Below the pieces are notes generated by a model. The model did not search any database, was not told the DNA's origin, and was given only the letters and a program-made list of their open reading frames with translations. From contig CATOSI010000001.1 of assembly GCA_951812505.1 (NCBI GenBank), positions 496,001 through 560,000 of the forward strand: 64,000 bases of DNA. The letters are read 5' to 3'. Positions 9,098-17,278 of the stretch are shown here, piece after piece. The DNA is from an uncultured Dehalococcoidia bacterium. GTDB taxonomy: Bacteria > Chloroflexota > Dehalococcoidia > Lucifugimonadales > UBA1123. Made by a program: the position numbers and the translations under genes. Every line of letters starts with the position of its first letter. Within the stretch, counting starts at the first letter, position 1.

Positions 9098-9823
9098 TTA
9101 ATCGTGACCTCCGACCGAGTGGATCGCCTCTACCAAGTCTATGTCCCCGGTGTAGAGGGCTTTGCCTACGACGACGGCGCCGACTCCATTTTTGGCGAGG
9201 CGGTGAAGGTGTTCCATGGATGCTATTCCCCCCGCCGCGATCACTCCCTCACCCGCGACTTCCACCAGGTCTTGCATCAGGGTGTAGTTGGGGCCTGAGA
9301 GGGTGCCGTCTCTGGATATGTCTGTGCAGAGGAAGGTCTGGACTCCGACTTCCATCATGCTGGCTACAAGGTCTGTGGCCTGGATTTCGCTGGCGGATGT
9401 CCAGCCCGAGACGGCTACTTTGCCGTCCTTTGAATCTACGGCGACCACTACGGCTTCGCTTCCGAACTCGGCGGAGGCGGAGCGCACGATGTCGGGATTT
9501 CGGACGGCGACGGTGCCGAGCATGACTCGCTGGACGCCTGCTTCGATGATGCGGCGGGCGCTGTCGAGGCTGCGGACTCCGCCGCCCATCTGGGTGGGGA
9601 CTTGTACCGCACTGACTATGCGCTCCACAACTTTGAGATTATCGGGATTGCCGGAGCGGGCGCCGTCGAGGTCCACGATGTGTATGCGGCTCGCTCCGAG
9701 GCTCTCCCAGCGGAGGGCGACTTCGACGGGGTCATCGGCGTACACGGTCTCCTGAGAGTAGTCTCCCTGGTACAGGCGGACGCACTTGCCGTCAATTAGG
9801 TCTATGGCGGGGATCAGTTCCAT
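9098..9823 (-). CDS. hisA: HisA, ProFAR isomerase
   Basis: HisA isomerises ProFAR to PRFAR, step 4 of histidine synthesis. The catalytic pair is visible in 'IPAIDLIDGKCVRLYQGDY' and 'TDISRDGTLSGPN'; phosphate loops are 'QMGGGVRS' and 'AAGGIAS'. The ORF is open to a GTG at 9862, but the family N-terminus begins at MELIPAIDLI, so the ATG at 9823 is preferred (9832 is also possible). A family A repeat lies about 50 bases upstream, between hisH and hisA. Confidence 0.94.
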   Translation of the reverse strand: MELIPAIDLIDGKCVRLYQGDYSQETVYADDPVEVALRWESLGASRIHIVDLDGARSGNPDNLKVVERIVSAVQVPTQMGGGVRSLDSARRIIEAGVQRVMLGTVAVRNPDIVRSASAEFGSEAVVVAVDSKDGKVAVSGWTSASEIQATDLVASMMEVGVQTFLCTDISRDGTLSGPNYTLMQDLVEVAGEGVIAAGGIASMEHLHRLAKNGVGAVVVGKALYTGDIDLVEAIHSVGGHD

Positions 9824-9873
9824 GGAGGTCATCCGGGTTGAATTACCCGATGGTTCGACCACGAAGGCCCCAG

Positions 9874-9904
9874 CCCCTGGATTCCCGCTTTCGCGGGAAT
9901 GACG
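9874..9904 (-). repeat. Short palindromic interspersed repeat, family A (inverted copy)
   Basis: CCTGGATTCCCGCTTTCGCGGGAATGACG is the exact reverse complement of the core at 6065. It sits in the 133-base gap between hisH and hisA, inside what is probably one transcript, so it would form a hairpin in the mRNA. Confidence 0.85.
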
Positions 9905-9995
9905 GTAGCTGTACGAAAGTCCGACTTAGCGGGAGTGGCGAGTTGAGCGCACCAGAATGCTGGTCGGTCGGTTCGGTTCAACGTAATGTTCATGG

Positions 9996-10622
9996 TTATG
10001 ACTCGCGGGTGTAGCGGACGAAGTTTTCGTATATCTTCAGTCCGACTGTGCCGCTTTTTTCGGGGTGGAACTGCACTGCCACAACCGAATCCCAGGCGGC
10101 GGCGCTGCAGAATTCGACGCCGTACTCGGTTGTTCCGGCTATCAGCGATGTGTCTTCAGGGTCGGCGTAGTAGCTGTGGACGAAGTAGAAGTGAGAGTTG
10201 TCCCGCACGCCGTCGAATACAGGATGCTCTTTTTTCAGGGAAACCTGGTTCCAGCCCATGTGCGGAATCTTGCGGCCTTCGGGCAGACGACGGCATGTGC
10301 CGGACACGATTCCGAGGCAGGGTTCTTCACCTTCTTCGGAGCTGTCAAGCAGGAGTTGAAGCCCGAGGCAGACACCCAGAAATGGTTTGCCGCCCTGTAT
10401 GAAGTCACGGATCGGCTCTACGAGTCCGCCGGAATGGAGGTGGCGCATAGAGGAATCGCAGGCTCCCTGGCCCGGGACTACGAGCGCGTCGGCGTTGGCG
10501 ATGCATTCGGGTGACGAGGTTATCTGGGCGCGGGCGTCGAATCTTTCGAGCGCCTTCTGGACGCTGCGTATGTTGCCGGCGTTGTAGTCCGCTATGGCGA
10601 TGGTGGGCGTGGGCATGGTCAT
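9996..10622 (-). CDS. hisH: Imidazole glycerol phosphate synthase, glutaminase subunit HisH
   Basis: HisH is the class I glutamine amidotransferase that feeds ammonia to HisF. The nucleophile Cys is in 'GVCLGLQLLLDSSEEG', the catalytic His/Glu pair in 'VAVQFHPEKSG', and 'GQGACDSSMRHL' forms the oxyanion region. It is 208 residues, the usual size. The start overlaps the stop of the upstream adenosyltransferase gene (ATGA), suggesting coupled translation. Confidence 0.95.
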   Translation of the reverse strand: MTMPTPTIAIADYNAGNIRSVQKALERFDARAQITSSPECIANADALVVPGQGACDSSMRHLHSGGLVEPIRDFIQGGKPFLGVCLGLQLLLDSSEEGEEPCLGIVSGTCRRLPEGRKIPHMGWNQVSLKKEHPVFDGVRDNSHFYFVHSYYADPEDTSLIAGTTEYGVEFCSAAAWDSVVAVQFHPEKSGTVGLKIYENFVRYTRES

Positions 10623-11188
10623 TCAGCCTTCTCGGGGGGCTGCCCAGTGACGATTTCCATTGGCAGGCGGCGGTCTTCGTATCTGGCGAGCATGAAGAGC
10701 AGGTCGGAGAGCCTGTTGAGGTAGATCATGATCTGCGTGTTGGGAAGCATTCCCTCGTTTCGCAGCTCAATCACTCTGCGCTCCGCGGTGCGGGTCTGGG
10801 TCCGGGCGACGTCTATGGCGGCGGAACCCGGAGATGCGCCAGGTATAATGAAGTTGGGAGGCAGTTCGACAGCCTCGTTGAGTTCATCTATGAGCGCTTC
10901 GAGCTTGGCTACGTGGTCTTCGGAGATTATCTGGAAGCGCTCCAGCAGGTGATGGCGATTGGTTGTGTCGGTGGCTAGTTCGGCGCCAATCATGAACATC
11001 TCGCGCTGGACTTCGAGAAGGATTTCTTTCACATGGTCGTCTTCGGATAGCGCGCGGGCCAGTCCGATTGCGGAGACGGCGTGGTCGGTGGAGCCGTATG
11101 CCTCGGTGCGGATGTGCGCCTTGGACACGCGACCGCCGAACAGCAGGCCTGTTTCGCCTTCGTCTCCAGACTTGGTATATATCTTCAA
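10619..11188 (-). CDS. PduO-type cob(I)alamin adenosyltransferase
   Basis: This enzyme transfers the adenosyl group of ATP to cob(I)alamin to make coenzyme B12. The N-terminal ATP-binding motif 'KIYTKSGDEGETGLLFGGRVSK' and the later 'ARTQTRTAERRVIEL' and 'YLNRLSDLLFMLARYEDRR' are diagnostic; length 189 residues. It is the first gene of the hisH-hisA-hisF-hisIE strand run. Genes for methylmalonyl-CoA mutase, the usual B12-dependent partner, are not in the window. No cobalamin riboswitch was recognised upstream. Confidence 0.93.
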   Translation of the reverse strand: MKIYTKSGDEGETGLLFGGRVSKAHIRTEAYGSTDHAVSAIGLARALSEDDHVKEILLEVQREMFMIGAELATDTTNRHHLLERFQIISEDHVAKLEALIDELNEAVELPPNFIIPGASPGSAAIDVARTQTRTAERRVIELRNEGMLPNTQIMIYLNRLSDLLFMLARYEDRRLPMEIVTGQPPEKAE

Positions 11189-11286
11189 TTGGGGATGCCT
11201 CCGGCGGTCATTATAGCAAGTGGTCGGTAGGAAGTCAGAGTCAGTTGGTGTATGGATGCTGTATCAGTTTGGTCGGTATAAGGAAT

Positions 11287-11329
11287 CACCCTTACCCTAG
11301 CACTCTCCCTGATGGAGAGGGGATTTTCG
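11287..11329 (+). repeat. Interspersed repeat, family B
   Basis: TCACCCTTACCCTAGCACTCTCCCTGATGGAGAGGGGATTTT contains the hairpin CTCTCC-CTGAT-GGAGAG preceded by an ACCCTTACCCTA tract. A degenerate inverted relative lies at 56711-56748. It lies in the 647-base stretch between the adenosyltransferase and hsp20 genes, which holds no supported gene. Confidence 0.6.
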
Positions 11330-11420
11330 AGCCACAGGCAGCGCCGACTAACTTGATACAGGTTCTCGTGTCTGGCAGGGTGTTAGCGAAATTGGCGCTG
11401 AATGAATCCTGCCGGATGTC

Positions 11421-11559
11421 GGACGGATTCGCTGAGTCATATACCTCGATTTATAAAGCCACAGGTGGCGACAGGTGCGTTGACTGGTGACCAACAGGTG
11501 ATTAGAACACCAGAGATTCACCTGAGATCGCCTGAGTTTAGCTACATAAAAAATTTTTC
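11421..11559 (-). repeat. 139-base dispersed repeat, family C, copy 1
   Basis: Read on the minus strand this begins GAAAAATTTTTTATGTAGC and matches 55332-55470 over exactly 139 bases. The first 29 bases are identical, and identity over the first 109 bases is about 83% by hand count. It contains CTCAGG direct repeats, the inverted pair CAGGTG/CACCTG around TTCTAAT (one base changed in this copy) and a TTATAA box. No gene follows this copy. Confidence 0.8.
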
Positions 11560-11761
11560 ATGAGACCGAAGTTCCGGTTGTATAATTTCGTATTTATGTA
11601 TGTGGACATTCAAAGTCATCGGCAGTCGGCGCTCCATCGTTAGTTTGTATGTTCGTATTATAGCGTAGATGGGATACTCATGTGTAGTTTTATGTGAAAC
11701 CGGAGTGAACTTTCCAAAGGCGCCAGATATGTGGATGTGGTTGGCAGCTGACGCTCGACGA

Positions 11762-11795
11762 TAGAAAAGAAATGGGCGGGTCCTGAGACCCGCCC
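11762..11795 (-). terminator. Intrinsic terminator of hsp20
   Basis: On the minus strand GGGCGGGTC-TCAG-GACCCGCCC forms a perfect 9-bp hairpin followed by ATTTCTTTTCT. It lies 40 bases after the hsp20 stop codon. Confidence 0.85.
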
Positions 11796-11835
11796 TGGCT
11801 GGGTGTGATCACGCCCGACTGGGGGCGTAATATGT

Positions 11836-12243
11836 TCAGACGCTCTTTACTTCGAGCCGACGGGTGTTGCCGGACTCCTGGCGTGGGATGGTTACGGTCA
11901 GGACGCCGTTCTCGTAGGTGGGTTCGGCCTTGTCGGCGTCAACGGAGTTGGGCAGGCGCAGGGAGCGGCTGAACCTACCGACTCGCCGCTCCCGGAGCAG
12001 ATAGTCGCCCTTCTCGATCTCGCTGTCGGCGGCGGTCTCGCCCTGGATGGTGAGCAATCGGTCCTCCAGCGTTACGCTGATGTCCTCGGGTTTGAGTCCG
12101 GGGAGGGAGGCTCGGATGACGACATCCTCTCCCTCGCTGACTACGTCAATGGGGATGGGCCAGAGTCCGCTCTCGAATGTTCCGAACCGGGATCGGTTGA
12201 ATGGTCTTACGTCTATGAATGGGTTCCATCTCTGAATTGCCAT
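11836..12243 (-). CDS. Hsp20/alpha-crystallin family small heat shock protein
   Basis: A 135-residue ATP-independent holdase that binds unfolding proteins. The alpha-crystallin domain spans about residues 28-128, with 'PIDVVSEGEDVVIRASLPGLKPEDISVTLEDRLLTI' and the closing 'YENGVLTVTIPRQE', which contains the GVLT motif. The N-terminal arm 'WNPFIDVRPFNR' is short. It diverges from a dnaJ-like gene and has its own strong promoter and terminator, so it is probably monocistronic and stress-controlled. Confidence 0.93.
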   Translation of the reverse strand: MAIQRWNPFIDVRPFNRSRFGTFESGLWPIPIDVVSEGEDVVIRASLPGLKPEDISVTLEDRLLTIQGETAADSEIEKGDYLLRERRVGRFSRSLRLPNSVDADKAEPTYENGVLTVTIPRQESGNTRRLEVKSV

Positions 12244-12297
12244 GTTATTCTCCTTTGGCGTATCTTGCTAAACTGGGGTCGTCTGACCTTGTATTGA

Positions 12298-12327
12298 ATT
12301 GTAGGGGAGAGAGTGTGTTTTTGTCAA
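12298..12327 (-). promoter_or_regulatory. Sigma70-type promoter of hsp20
   Basis: On the minus strand TTGACA (12327-12322) and TACAAT (12303-12298) are separated by 18 bases, a near-consensus housekeeping promoter ending about 55 bases before the hsp20 ATG. No CIRCE element is present. Confidence 0.7.
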
Positions 12328-12333
12328 TAAATA

Positions 12334-12368
12334 TGATATAAAACATATCAGATATAATTAATGATATG
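12334..12368. promoter_or_regulatory. Palindromic operator candidates between hsp20 and dnaJ-like gene
   Basis: TGATAT-aaaac-ATATCA (12334-12350) is a perfect inverted repeat, and its right arm CATATCA pairs again with TGATATG (12362-12368) across 11 bases. The half-site TGATAT therefore occurs three times in 35 AT-rich bases, just upstream of both divergent promoters. A shared repressor or activator site is an inference. Confidence 0.45.
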
Positions 12369-12375
12369 TAGCATA

Positions 12376-12384
12376 TGTTATAAT
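12376..12384 (+). promoter_or_regulatory. Extended -10 promoter of the dnaJ-like gene
   Basis: TGTTATAAT is a perfect extended -10 (TGnTATAAT) 31 bases before the ATG at 12416. No good -35 is visible at 17-18 bases, as is common for extended -10 promoters. Confidence 0.5.
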
Positions 12385-12415
12385 ACCGATACTGTAAGCA
12401 TGGACGGCGTGAGCT

Positions 12416-13297
12416 ATGGCGGATTACTACGACACACTCGGCATTCAGCGCGACGCGGACGAGAAGGACGTGCGTCGCGCCTTCAGGCGTCTTGCGCGGA
12501 AGTATCACCCGGACCTGAACAAGGACGACAAGGACGCGGAGGCCAGGTTCAAGGAGGTCAACGAGGCGTACGAGGTACTGTCGAACGCGGACAGCCGCAA
12601 GAAGTACGACACCTACGGCGACCAGTGGAAGGACGCGGACCGAATCGAGGAGCAACGTCGAGCCTCACGGTCGCCGTTCGACTTCACGGCGCACGGCTAC
12701 TACGATAACAGCGACCTGTTTTCCGGCTTTGAGGATTTATTCGGAGCAGGCGGCGGATTTCGAGATTTCGAGACGAGGCGCGCTCCGAGGAATGTGCGGA
12801 CCGAGACGACGGCCACGGTGTCGCTGGAGGAGGCTTACAGCGGTACGACGATCAACGCGAATCTGACGACAGGGGGCAGGGCACGGAGGTTCGAGGTCGA
12901 GATACCACCCGGAGTGGATAACGGGAGTTCCGTAAGGGTGACTCCGGAGAGCGGGACTGAGTTAATTTTCAGGGTGGCGGTTACTCCACACCCGCGGTTC
13001 AGACGACTGGGCGACGATCTCTACACGGACGTTCCGGTGGCGTTCGAGGACGCGATGCTGGGTGGGGAAGCGGAGGTTAGCACTCCCTCCGGTCGCCGGA
13101 TAGTAGTCACCATCCCGGAGAACAGCCAGAACGGACAGAACATCCGGCTGCGCGGTCTGGGGATGCCGACGCTGGGCTCACCGGAAAAGAAGGGAGACCT
13201 GTACGCGACGGTAAGGCCCGTGATGCCGAAGAGTCTGAGTGAGGAGCAGCGGGATCTGATAAGGCGGTTCCGGGAGTTGCGGTCTTCTACTCTATGA
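12416..13297 (+). CDS. DnaJ-like co-chaperone (type II/CbpA-like, no zinc finger)
   Basis: A 293-residue J-domain protein that stimulates DnaK. The J domain (residues 3-68) has the HPD motif in '[18 protein letters not shown]'. A linker with '[16 protein letters not shown]' replaces the Gly/Phe region, and the C-terminal substrate-binding domains follow directly ('[11 protein letters not shown]', '[14 protein letters not shown]', 'LRLRGLGMP'-like end), with no CxxCxGxG repeats. It therefore resembles CbpA or DnaJ2 rather than full DnaJ. It diverges from hsp20 and its 3' end overlaps the convergent enolase-family gene by 11 bases. Confidence 0.93.
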   Translation: MADYYDTLGIQRDADEKDVRRAFRRLARKYHPDLNKDDKDAEARFKEVNEAYEVLSNADSRKKYDTYGDQWKDADRIEEQRRASRSPFDFTAHGYYDNSDLFSGFEDLFGAGGGFRDFETRRAPRNVRTETTATVSLEEAYSGTTINANLTTGGRARRFEVEIPPGVDNGSSVRVTPESGTELIFRVAVTPHPRFRRLGDDLYTDVPVAFEDAMLGGEAEVSTPSGRRIVVTIPENSQNGQNIRLRGLGMPTLGSPEKKGDLYATVRPVMPKSLSEEQRDLIRRFRELRSSTL

Positions 13298-14462
13298 CGA
13301 TTTCGCCCTCCCTGTACTTGGCCAGTCCGTCCCAGTCGTATTCGACGCCGAGACCGGGGCCCTGGGGGACCGAGACGCAGCCGTCGGAGTCTATGGCATC
13401 GAGGCCGTCGGCGTATCCGTCTATGTACACCGGAAGCCTGGACACCGAGCCAAGTTTTGGATGGACGAGGCCCATTTCGTAGAAGTTGGAGTTCCGCATT
13501 GCGGCCATGCAGTGGCGCTGGGCGGGGCCCGCGATGTGGAGTTCGACGTCCATGCCGAATCCCTCTGCGGCGTGGGCAATCTTCATCACGCCTGTAATGC
13601 CTCCATCGTACTCAGGATCGGCTCTCCAGAAGTCGGTGGCTTCGGCTACGGCCATGTCAACGTGTCCCTCCACCATGTGAACGTGCTCGCCCTGCAGCAG
13701 AGGCGTCTTCAGAGACTGTCGCAGCCTGCGATGTGCCTGGAGTGAGACGCCGCCGTCATTTAGAGGGTCTTCGTACCAGAAGAATTCGTTGTCGTCGCAG
13801 GCGAGCCCGACACGAAGGGCGTCGCCGTAGGTATCATAGACGCAGCAGGGGTCGGTCATCAGGGCCATCTTGCCGCCGACACGCCTGCCAACCGCGTTGA
13901 CGGTCTCGATCTCGCGCTCTATTGGGGCATCGGCCCATGAGTGTATCTTGAAGCCCTTGTATCCGAGTTCGAGGCACTGCTCGGCGAAGTCGGCGTAGGC
14001 TTCGGGGGAGCTGAGGCCGTCGGGGGCGCGGTCGGCGTGGTAAGTGCTGGCGTAGCAGGGGAACTTCTCCCTGTAGCCTCCGAGCAGACGGTATATGGGC
14101 GCATCGAAGAGCTTTCCTGCGAGGTCCCAGAGGGTGATGTCTATGGGGCCGATGCCCATGCGGTCGTGCTTTCGCAGAATCATCTTGGCCTGGCGGTAGA
14201 ACAGCTCGCGGTCGAGGGCGTTCCTGCCTATCAGGAACGGGGCCCACATCTGTATCTGCTCGCTGGTGGCGGGAGTTCCGCAAATGTATTCGCCGGTAAC
14301 GCCCGCGTCGGTGTAAATCTGGATGGCGAGAACTGTGCGATAGGACCTGGCGCCGGGCTGATAGAAGGGGCCCGCAGCGAATGCGAGATCGGTTGCGATG
14401 TTCTCAAGCGGGAATCGGTAGGACGTGAGACTAATCCGGGTGATGATCGGTGACTTGGACAA
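13287..14462 (-). CDS. Mandelate racemase/muconate lactonizing enzyme family protein
   Basis: A 391-residue enolase-superfamily enzyme, which abstracts an alpha-proton from a carboxylate using a Mg-stabilised enediolate. The barrel shows the Lys-containing strand 'YKGFKIHSW', metal ligands in 'LMTDPCC', 'FWYEDPLND' and 'LLQGEHVH', and the His-containing '[16 protein letters not shown]'. The substrate cannot be named; acid sugar dehydration is the usual role. It is the last gene of a minus-strand run after the biotin carrier. It is clearly different in sequence from the two relatives at 55495 and 57459. Confidence 0.85.
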   Translation of the reverse strand: MSKSPIITRISLTSYRFPLENIATDLAFAAGPFYQPGARSYRTVLAIQIYTDAGVTGEYICGTPATSEQIQMWAPFLIGRNALDRELFYRQAKMILRKHDRMGIGPIDITLWDLAGKLFDAPIYRLLGGYREKFPCYASTYHADRAPDGLSSPEAYADFAEQCLELGYKGFKIHSWADAPIEREIETVNAVGRRVGGKMALMTDPCCVYDTYGDALRVGLACDDNEFFWYEDPLNDGGVSLQAHRRLRQSLKTPLLQGEHVHMVEGHVDMAVAEATDFWRADPEYDGGITGVMKIAHAAEGFGMDVELHIAGPAQRHCMAAMRNSNFYEMGLVHPKLGSVSRLPVYIDGYADGLDAIDSDGCVSVPQGPGLGVEYDWDGLAKYREGEIVIE

Positions 14463-14481
14463 AATGTTCTCCTAAATCCGG

Positions 14482-14964
14482 TTACTCCAGCTCCACGATT
14501 GGAGCGCCGGCCATTACCTGCTGTCCGACGGTCACCATGACGGTCTTTACGACGCCGGACCAGTCCGCGCGGAGCATCTGCTGCATCTTCATGGCTTCGA
14601 GGACGCAGATGGCATCGCCGGTGACGACCTGGTCGCCGGGGTTGACCTCGATGGACAGGATTGTGCCGGGCATCGGCGCTCTGAATAGTTTGGCCGCTCC
14701 GGGGGATTCTTCGACTACCACGCCCGTCGGTCTGGCGACCGGCGGCGGCGCTGCGAACGCCGGTCTCGGGGTCGCGCGAGTAGGGGTGAATCTGGGCGTG
14801 GGGGCACGTCGGGGACGTCGCTGAACGACCTGAGGCGCCGGATCCTGGACCTCAACCTCGATGGTGTGTCCATCCACGACGGCGGTCACCGGTCTCTGGG
14901 TGAGGTCGCCCACCTCGACGGTGTACCACTTTCCTTCGACTTTTACTCTGACGGTTTCTGACAT
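14482..14964 (-). CDS. Biotin carboxyl carrier protein of a decarboxylase/carboxylase
   Basis: A 160-residue biotin acceptor. The C-terminal biotinyl domain (about residues 90-160) carries the 'LEAMKMQQML' motif whose Lys is biotinylated, framed by 'PMPGTILSIEVNPGDQV' and 'VGQQVMAGAPIVEL'. An N-terminal segment of about 45 residues resembles the linker region of acyl-CoA carboxylase alpha chains, followed by a Pro/Arg/Ala-rich hinge. Lying directly downstream of the beta and gamma pump subunits, it is most likely the biotin subunit of a sodium-translocating decarboxylase. Confidence 0.88.
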   Translation of the reverse strand: MSETVRVKVEGKWYTVEVGDLTQRPVTAVVDGHTIEVEVQDPAPQVVQRRPRRAPTPRFTPTRATPRPAFAAPPPVARPTGVVVEESPGAAKLFRAPMPGTILSIEVNPGDQVVTGDAICVLEAMKMQQMLRADWSGVVKTVMVTVGQQVMAGAPIVELE

Positions 14965-14997
14965 AGCTCGCCTTTTGGGTTGTGCGCTCCCGTTCTC

Positions 14998-16158
14998 CTA
15001 GTTGATGAGCGATATAAAGACGCCCGCTACAACAGCGGAACCAATTACGCCGGCCACATTCGGGCCCATGGCGTGGGGAAGAAGGAACGTGCGTGGGTTG
15101 GACTCCTGACCTATGTGGTGGGAGATGCGCGCGGCCATGGGGACGGCGGACACTCCTGCGGATCCGATAAGCGGGTTGATCTTCTCTTTGAGGAACAGGT
15201 TCATGAACTTAGCGAAGAGCAGCCCGCCCATGGTGCCGCAGGCAAAAGCCACGAGTCCCAGACCCAGGATTATTAGCGTATCGAGTTGGAATACGCGCTC
15301 GGCGGACAGCTGCGTCCCGACGGTCAGCATAAGGAAGACGGTCGCGATGTTAAGTATCTCGTTGGAGGCCGCGGATGTGAGACGAGGAACGGCTCCGCTC
15401 TCGCGGAACAGGTTGCCTATCATGAACATGGCTATGAGCGGGGCGGCCTTTGGCACGATCAGGATGATCCCGATCATGGCAATAGTGGGGAACAGCAGCT
15501 TTTCGAGACGCGAGACTCTCCTTGGTGGAGGCATCTCGATCTCACGTTCGCTCTTTGTGGTGAGCAGCTTCATGAGCGGCGGCTGTATGAATGCGACAGC
15601 CGCCATGTACGAATAGGCTATGACAGCAGTTATGCCGAGTATTTCGGGGGCCAGGCGCGCGGAAAGAAAGATTGTCGTAGGACCGTCAGCGCCGCCGATT
15701 ATGCCAATTGAGGCGGCTTCCGAAAGGCCGAAATCCGAAAGGCCGAATGCCCCGGTCGCAAGCGCGCCCCAGAAGGCGACGAATATGCCGACCTGCGCTG
15801 CCGCTCCGAGCAGCAGGGTCTTGGGGTTGGAGATTACTGGGCCGAAGTCAGTCAGCGCGCCAAGTCCGAGGAATATGATCGGCGGCAGGATGTTCCAGAA
15901 AGAGAGGCCGTAGTGGAATATGATTCCAAACAGCCCAGACTCCTGGAATCCCGCGCCCACTTCCGGCAGCGTAAGCAGTCCTGTCAGTGGAAGGTTGGCG
16001 ATGAGGACTCCCAGTCCGATTGGCAGAAGCTCGTAGGGCTCCATGTCCCTGGCGACGGCAAGGTAGATGAAGAGAAGTCCGACGGCGATCATCACGGCTT
16101 CGCCCGGTCCCAACTCGCTGAAGCCGGTAGATCTAAGGAAGTTCAGTAACTCGTCCAA
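14998..16158 (-). CDS. Sodium-translocating decarboxylase beta subunit (OadB/MmdB/GcdB type)
   Basis: The 386-residue integral membrane subunit decarboxylates carboxybiotin and exports Na+. Diagnostic segments are 'PPIIFLGLGALTDFGP', 'IGIIGGADGPTTIFLS' and the C-terminal 'GVSAVPMAARISHHIGQESNPRTFLLPHAMGPN', with about ten hydrophobic helices. It is encoded between the gamma subunit and the biotin carrier. The substrate (methylmalonyl-CoA, oxaloacetate or glutaconyl-CoA) is set by the alpha subunit, which is not in the window; the nearby B12 adenosyltransferase makes methylmalonyl-CoA an attractive guess only. Confidence 0.93.
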   Translation of the reverse strand: MDELLNFLRSTGFSELGPGEAVMIAVGLLFIYLAVARDMEPYELLPIGLGVLIANLPLTGLLTLPEVGAGFQESGLFGIIFHYGLSFWNILPPIIFLGLGALTDFGPVISNPKTLLLGAAAQVGIFVAFWGALATGAFGLSDFGLSEAASIGIIGGADGPTTIFLSARLAPEILGITAVIAYSYMAAVAFIQPPLMKLLTTKSEREIEMPPPRRVSRLEKLLFPTIAMIGIILIVPKAAPLIAMFMIGNLFRESGAVPRLTSAASNEILNIATVFLMLTVGTQLSAERVFQLDTLIILGLGLVAFACGTMGGLLFAKFMNLFLKEKINPLIGSAGVSAVPMAARISHHIGQESNPRTFLLPHAMGPNVAGVIGSAVVAGVFISLIN

Positions 16159-16178
16159 ATACGATTCGTCCTGGCTGT

Positions 16179-16448
16179 TTATTCGTTAGGTTTCCTAGTT
16201 GGTTGACTTCGGAGGTAGGGTCTGGATTCCAGGAGAGCGGTTACCGCGATTGCGGCCGCGGTAGCGCGGTTCCTTGTCTCCGGATCTTCAATCGAGGCTT
16301 CTTCCTGTAGAGCGGATTCGTCCTCGTCGTCGTTAAGCAGCCGCGCTGCCAGCCGAATGAGCAGGACTGAGACCAGAAGCAGGACGAGCACGCTGAATGA
16401 CGTTCCGATCCCAATGCCGGTCAGTATTAGCGCGTCGGGCTGATCCAA
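16179..16448 (-). CDS. OadG-like sodium-pump decarboxylase gamma subunit
   Basis: An 89-residue protein with one N-terminal membrane helix ('GIGTSFSVLVLLLVSVLLIRLAA'), an acidic segment and a variable tail, matching the size and layout of OadG-family subunits that hold the membrane and soluble parts together. It is the first gene of the gamma-beta-carrier run, 20 bases before the beta subunit. Sequence alone is weakly diagnostic; the call depends on neighbours. Confidence 0.7.
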   Translation of the reverse strand: MDQPDALILTGIGIGTSFSVLVLLLVSVLLIRLAARLLNDDEDESALQEEASIEDPETRNRATAAAIAVTALLESRPYLRSQPTRKPNE

Positions 16449-16601
16449 AAGACTCTCCTTGTCAGACTATCCCGCAGATTCTACACCAGAGACGGTCGAA
16501 TAGTGAATTTGCAATTGGATTTTGGGCTGCGAGACTCGTCGCTTGAAGCAGTGTCTCGGACGGGGATAGAATCGTAGTCAGCAGCAGATATGGGGGAGAA
16601 T

Positions 16602-17150
16602 ATGCTCAGGCTGGCATTCCGGGCGATGATGTTCGACGGAAGCGTCTATGAGGAGATAAGAGACAGGCAAGAGACCGCCTTCAGCGCGCTGGGAGTCGTT
16701 CTTGTCGCCGGGATAGCATTCGGAATGGGAGTCTGGGGACTTATCCGAAATCCCGCTCAACAAGGACTAGACCTTGACCAGAATCTCTATCTGATTCTGG
16801 CTGTTTCGTCTATATTCACCAGTTGGGTCGTCTGGACAGTGTTCGTATGGTTACTGGGCCGAGTTCTCTTTTCCGGCAGAGAGGGGTATCGCGCGAGCCT
16901 GAGGTCTCTGGGTGTGTGTTACCTTCCGCTGGCGCTGTGGCTGCTGATTGGAGTGCCCGCCGTTGGTGCCGCACTGTTCATGATGGGAGCGATATGGACG
17001 TTGGCGGCGGGCGTCGTGTCAGTGAAGAACATTCATGACATCTCCTGGTGGAAGGCCGGAATAGCGGCTGGAGTCGGGTGGTTCTGGGCTATTATCGCGG
17101 CGCCTCTGTTTCTCGTAATCCTGCCACTGACGACAGGCACCTCCGCCTGA
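16602..17150 (+). CDS. Yip1-like multi-pass membrane protein
   Basis: About 182 residues with five hydrophobic segments and the Yip1-type layout: a short N-terminal region ending 'FDGSVYEEIRDRQETA', then 'ALGVVLVAGIAFGMGVWGL', 'SIFTSWVVWTVFVWLLG', 'SLGVCYLPLALWLLIGVPAVG' and 'WWKAGIAAGVGWFWAII'. Function is unknown in bacteria. The ORF is open to an ATG at 16590, but the GGGGGAG just before the ATG at 16602 favours the later start, though its spacing is short. It is divergent from the decarboxylase genes. Confidence 0.7.
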   Translation: MLRLAFRAMMFDGSVYEEIRDRQETAFSALGVVLVAGIAFGMGVWGLIRNPAQQGLDLDQNLYLILAVSSIFTSWVVWTVFVWLLGRVLFSGREGYRASLRSLGVCYLPLALWLLIGVPAVGAALFMMGAIWTLAAGVVSVKNIHDISWWKAGIAAGVGWFWAIIAAPLFLVILPLTTGTSA

Positions 17151-17278
17151 CCGCCACCCACTGGGATTCGCTCCACTGCCGCTAAACTAATGCAGGTTGT
17201 CGGTAGTCTTGCATTGGGTTTTCTTGTAATATCTATGTTGCAAGTTTGAAACTTAGCGAAAACTTGGAGCCAGAAAAC

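Noticed and set aside
10619-11420. Cobalamin riboswitch upstream of the PduO-type gene
   Set aside because: No B12-box-like conserved segments could be recognised in the upstream sequence.
11068-11490. 140-residue plus-strand ORF running into the 11.2-11.8 kb gap
   Set aside because: It begins antisense to the adenosyltransferase gene and crosses a family B repeat; no domain or ribosome-binding site.
12244-12415. CIRCE (HrcA) operator
   Set aside because: No TTAGCACTC-N9-GAGTGCTAA is present; the palindromes found are of a different kind.
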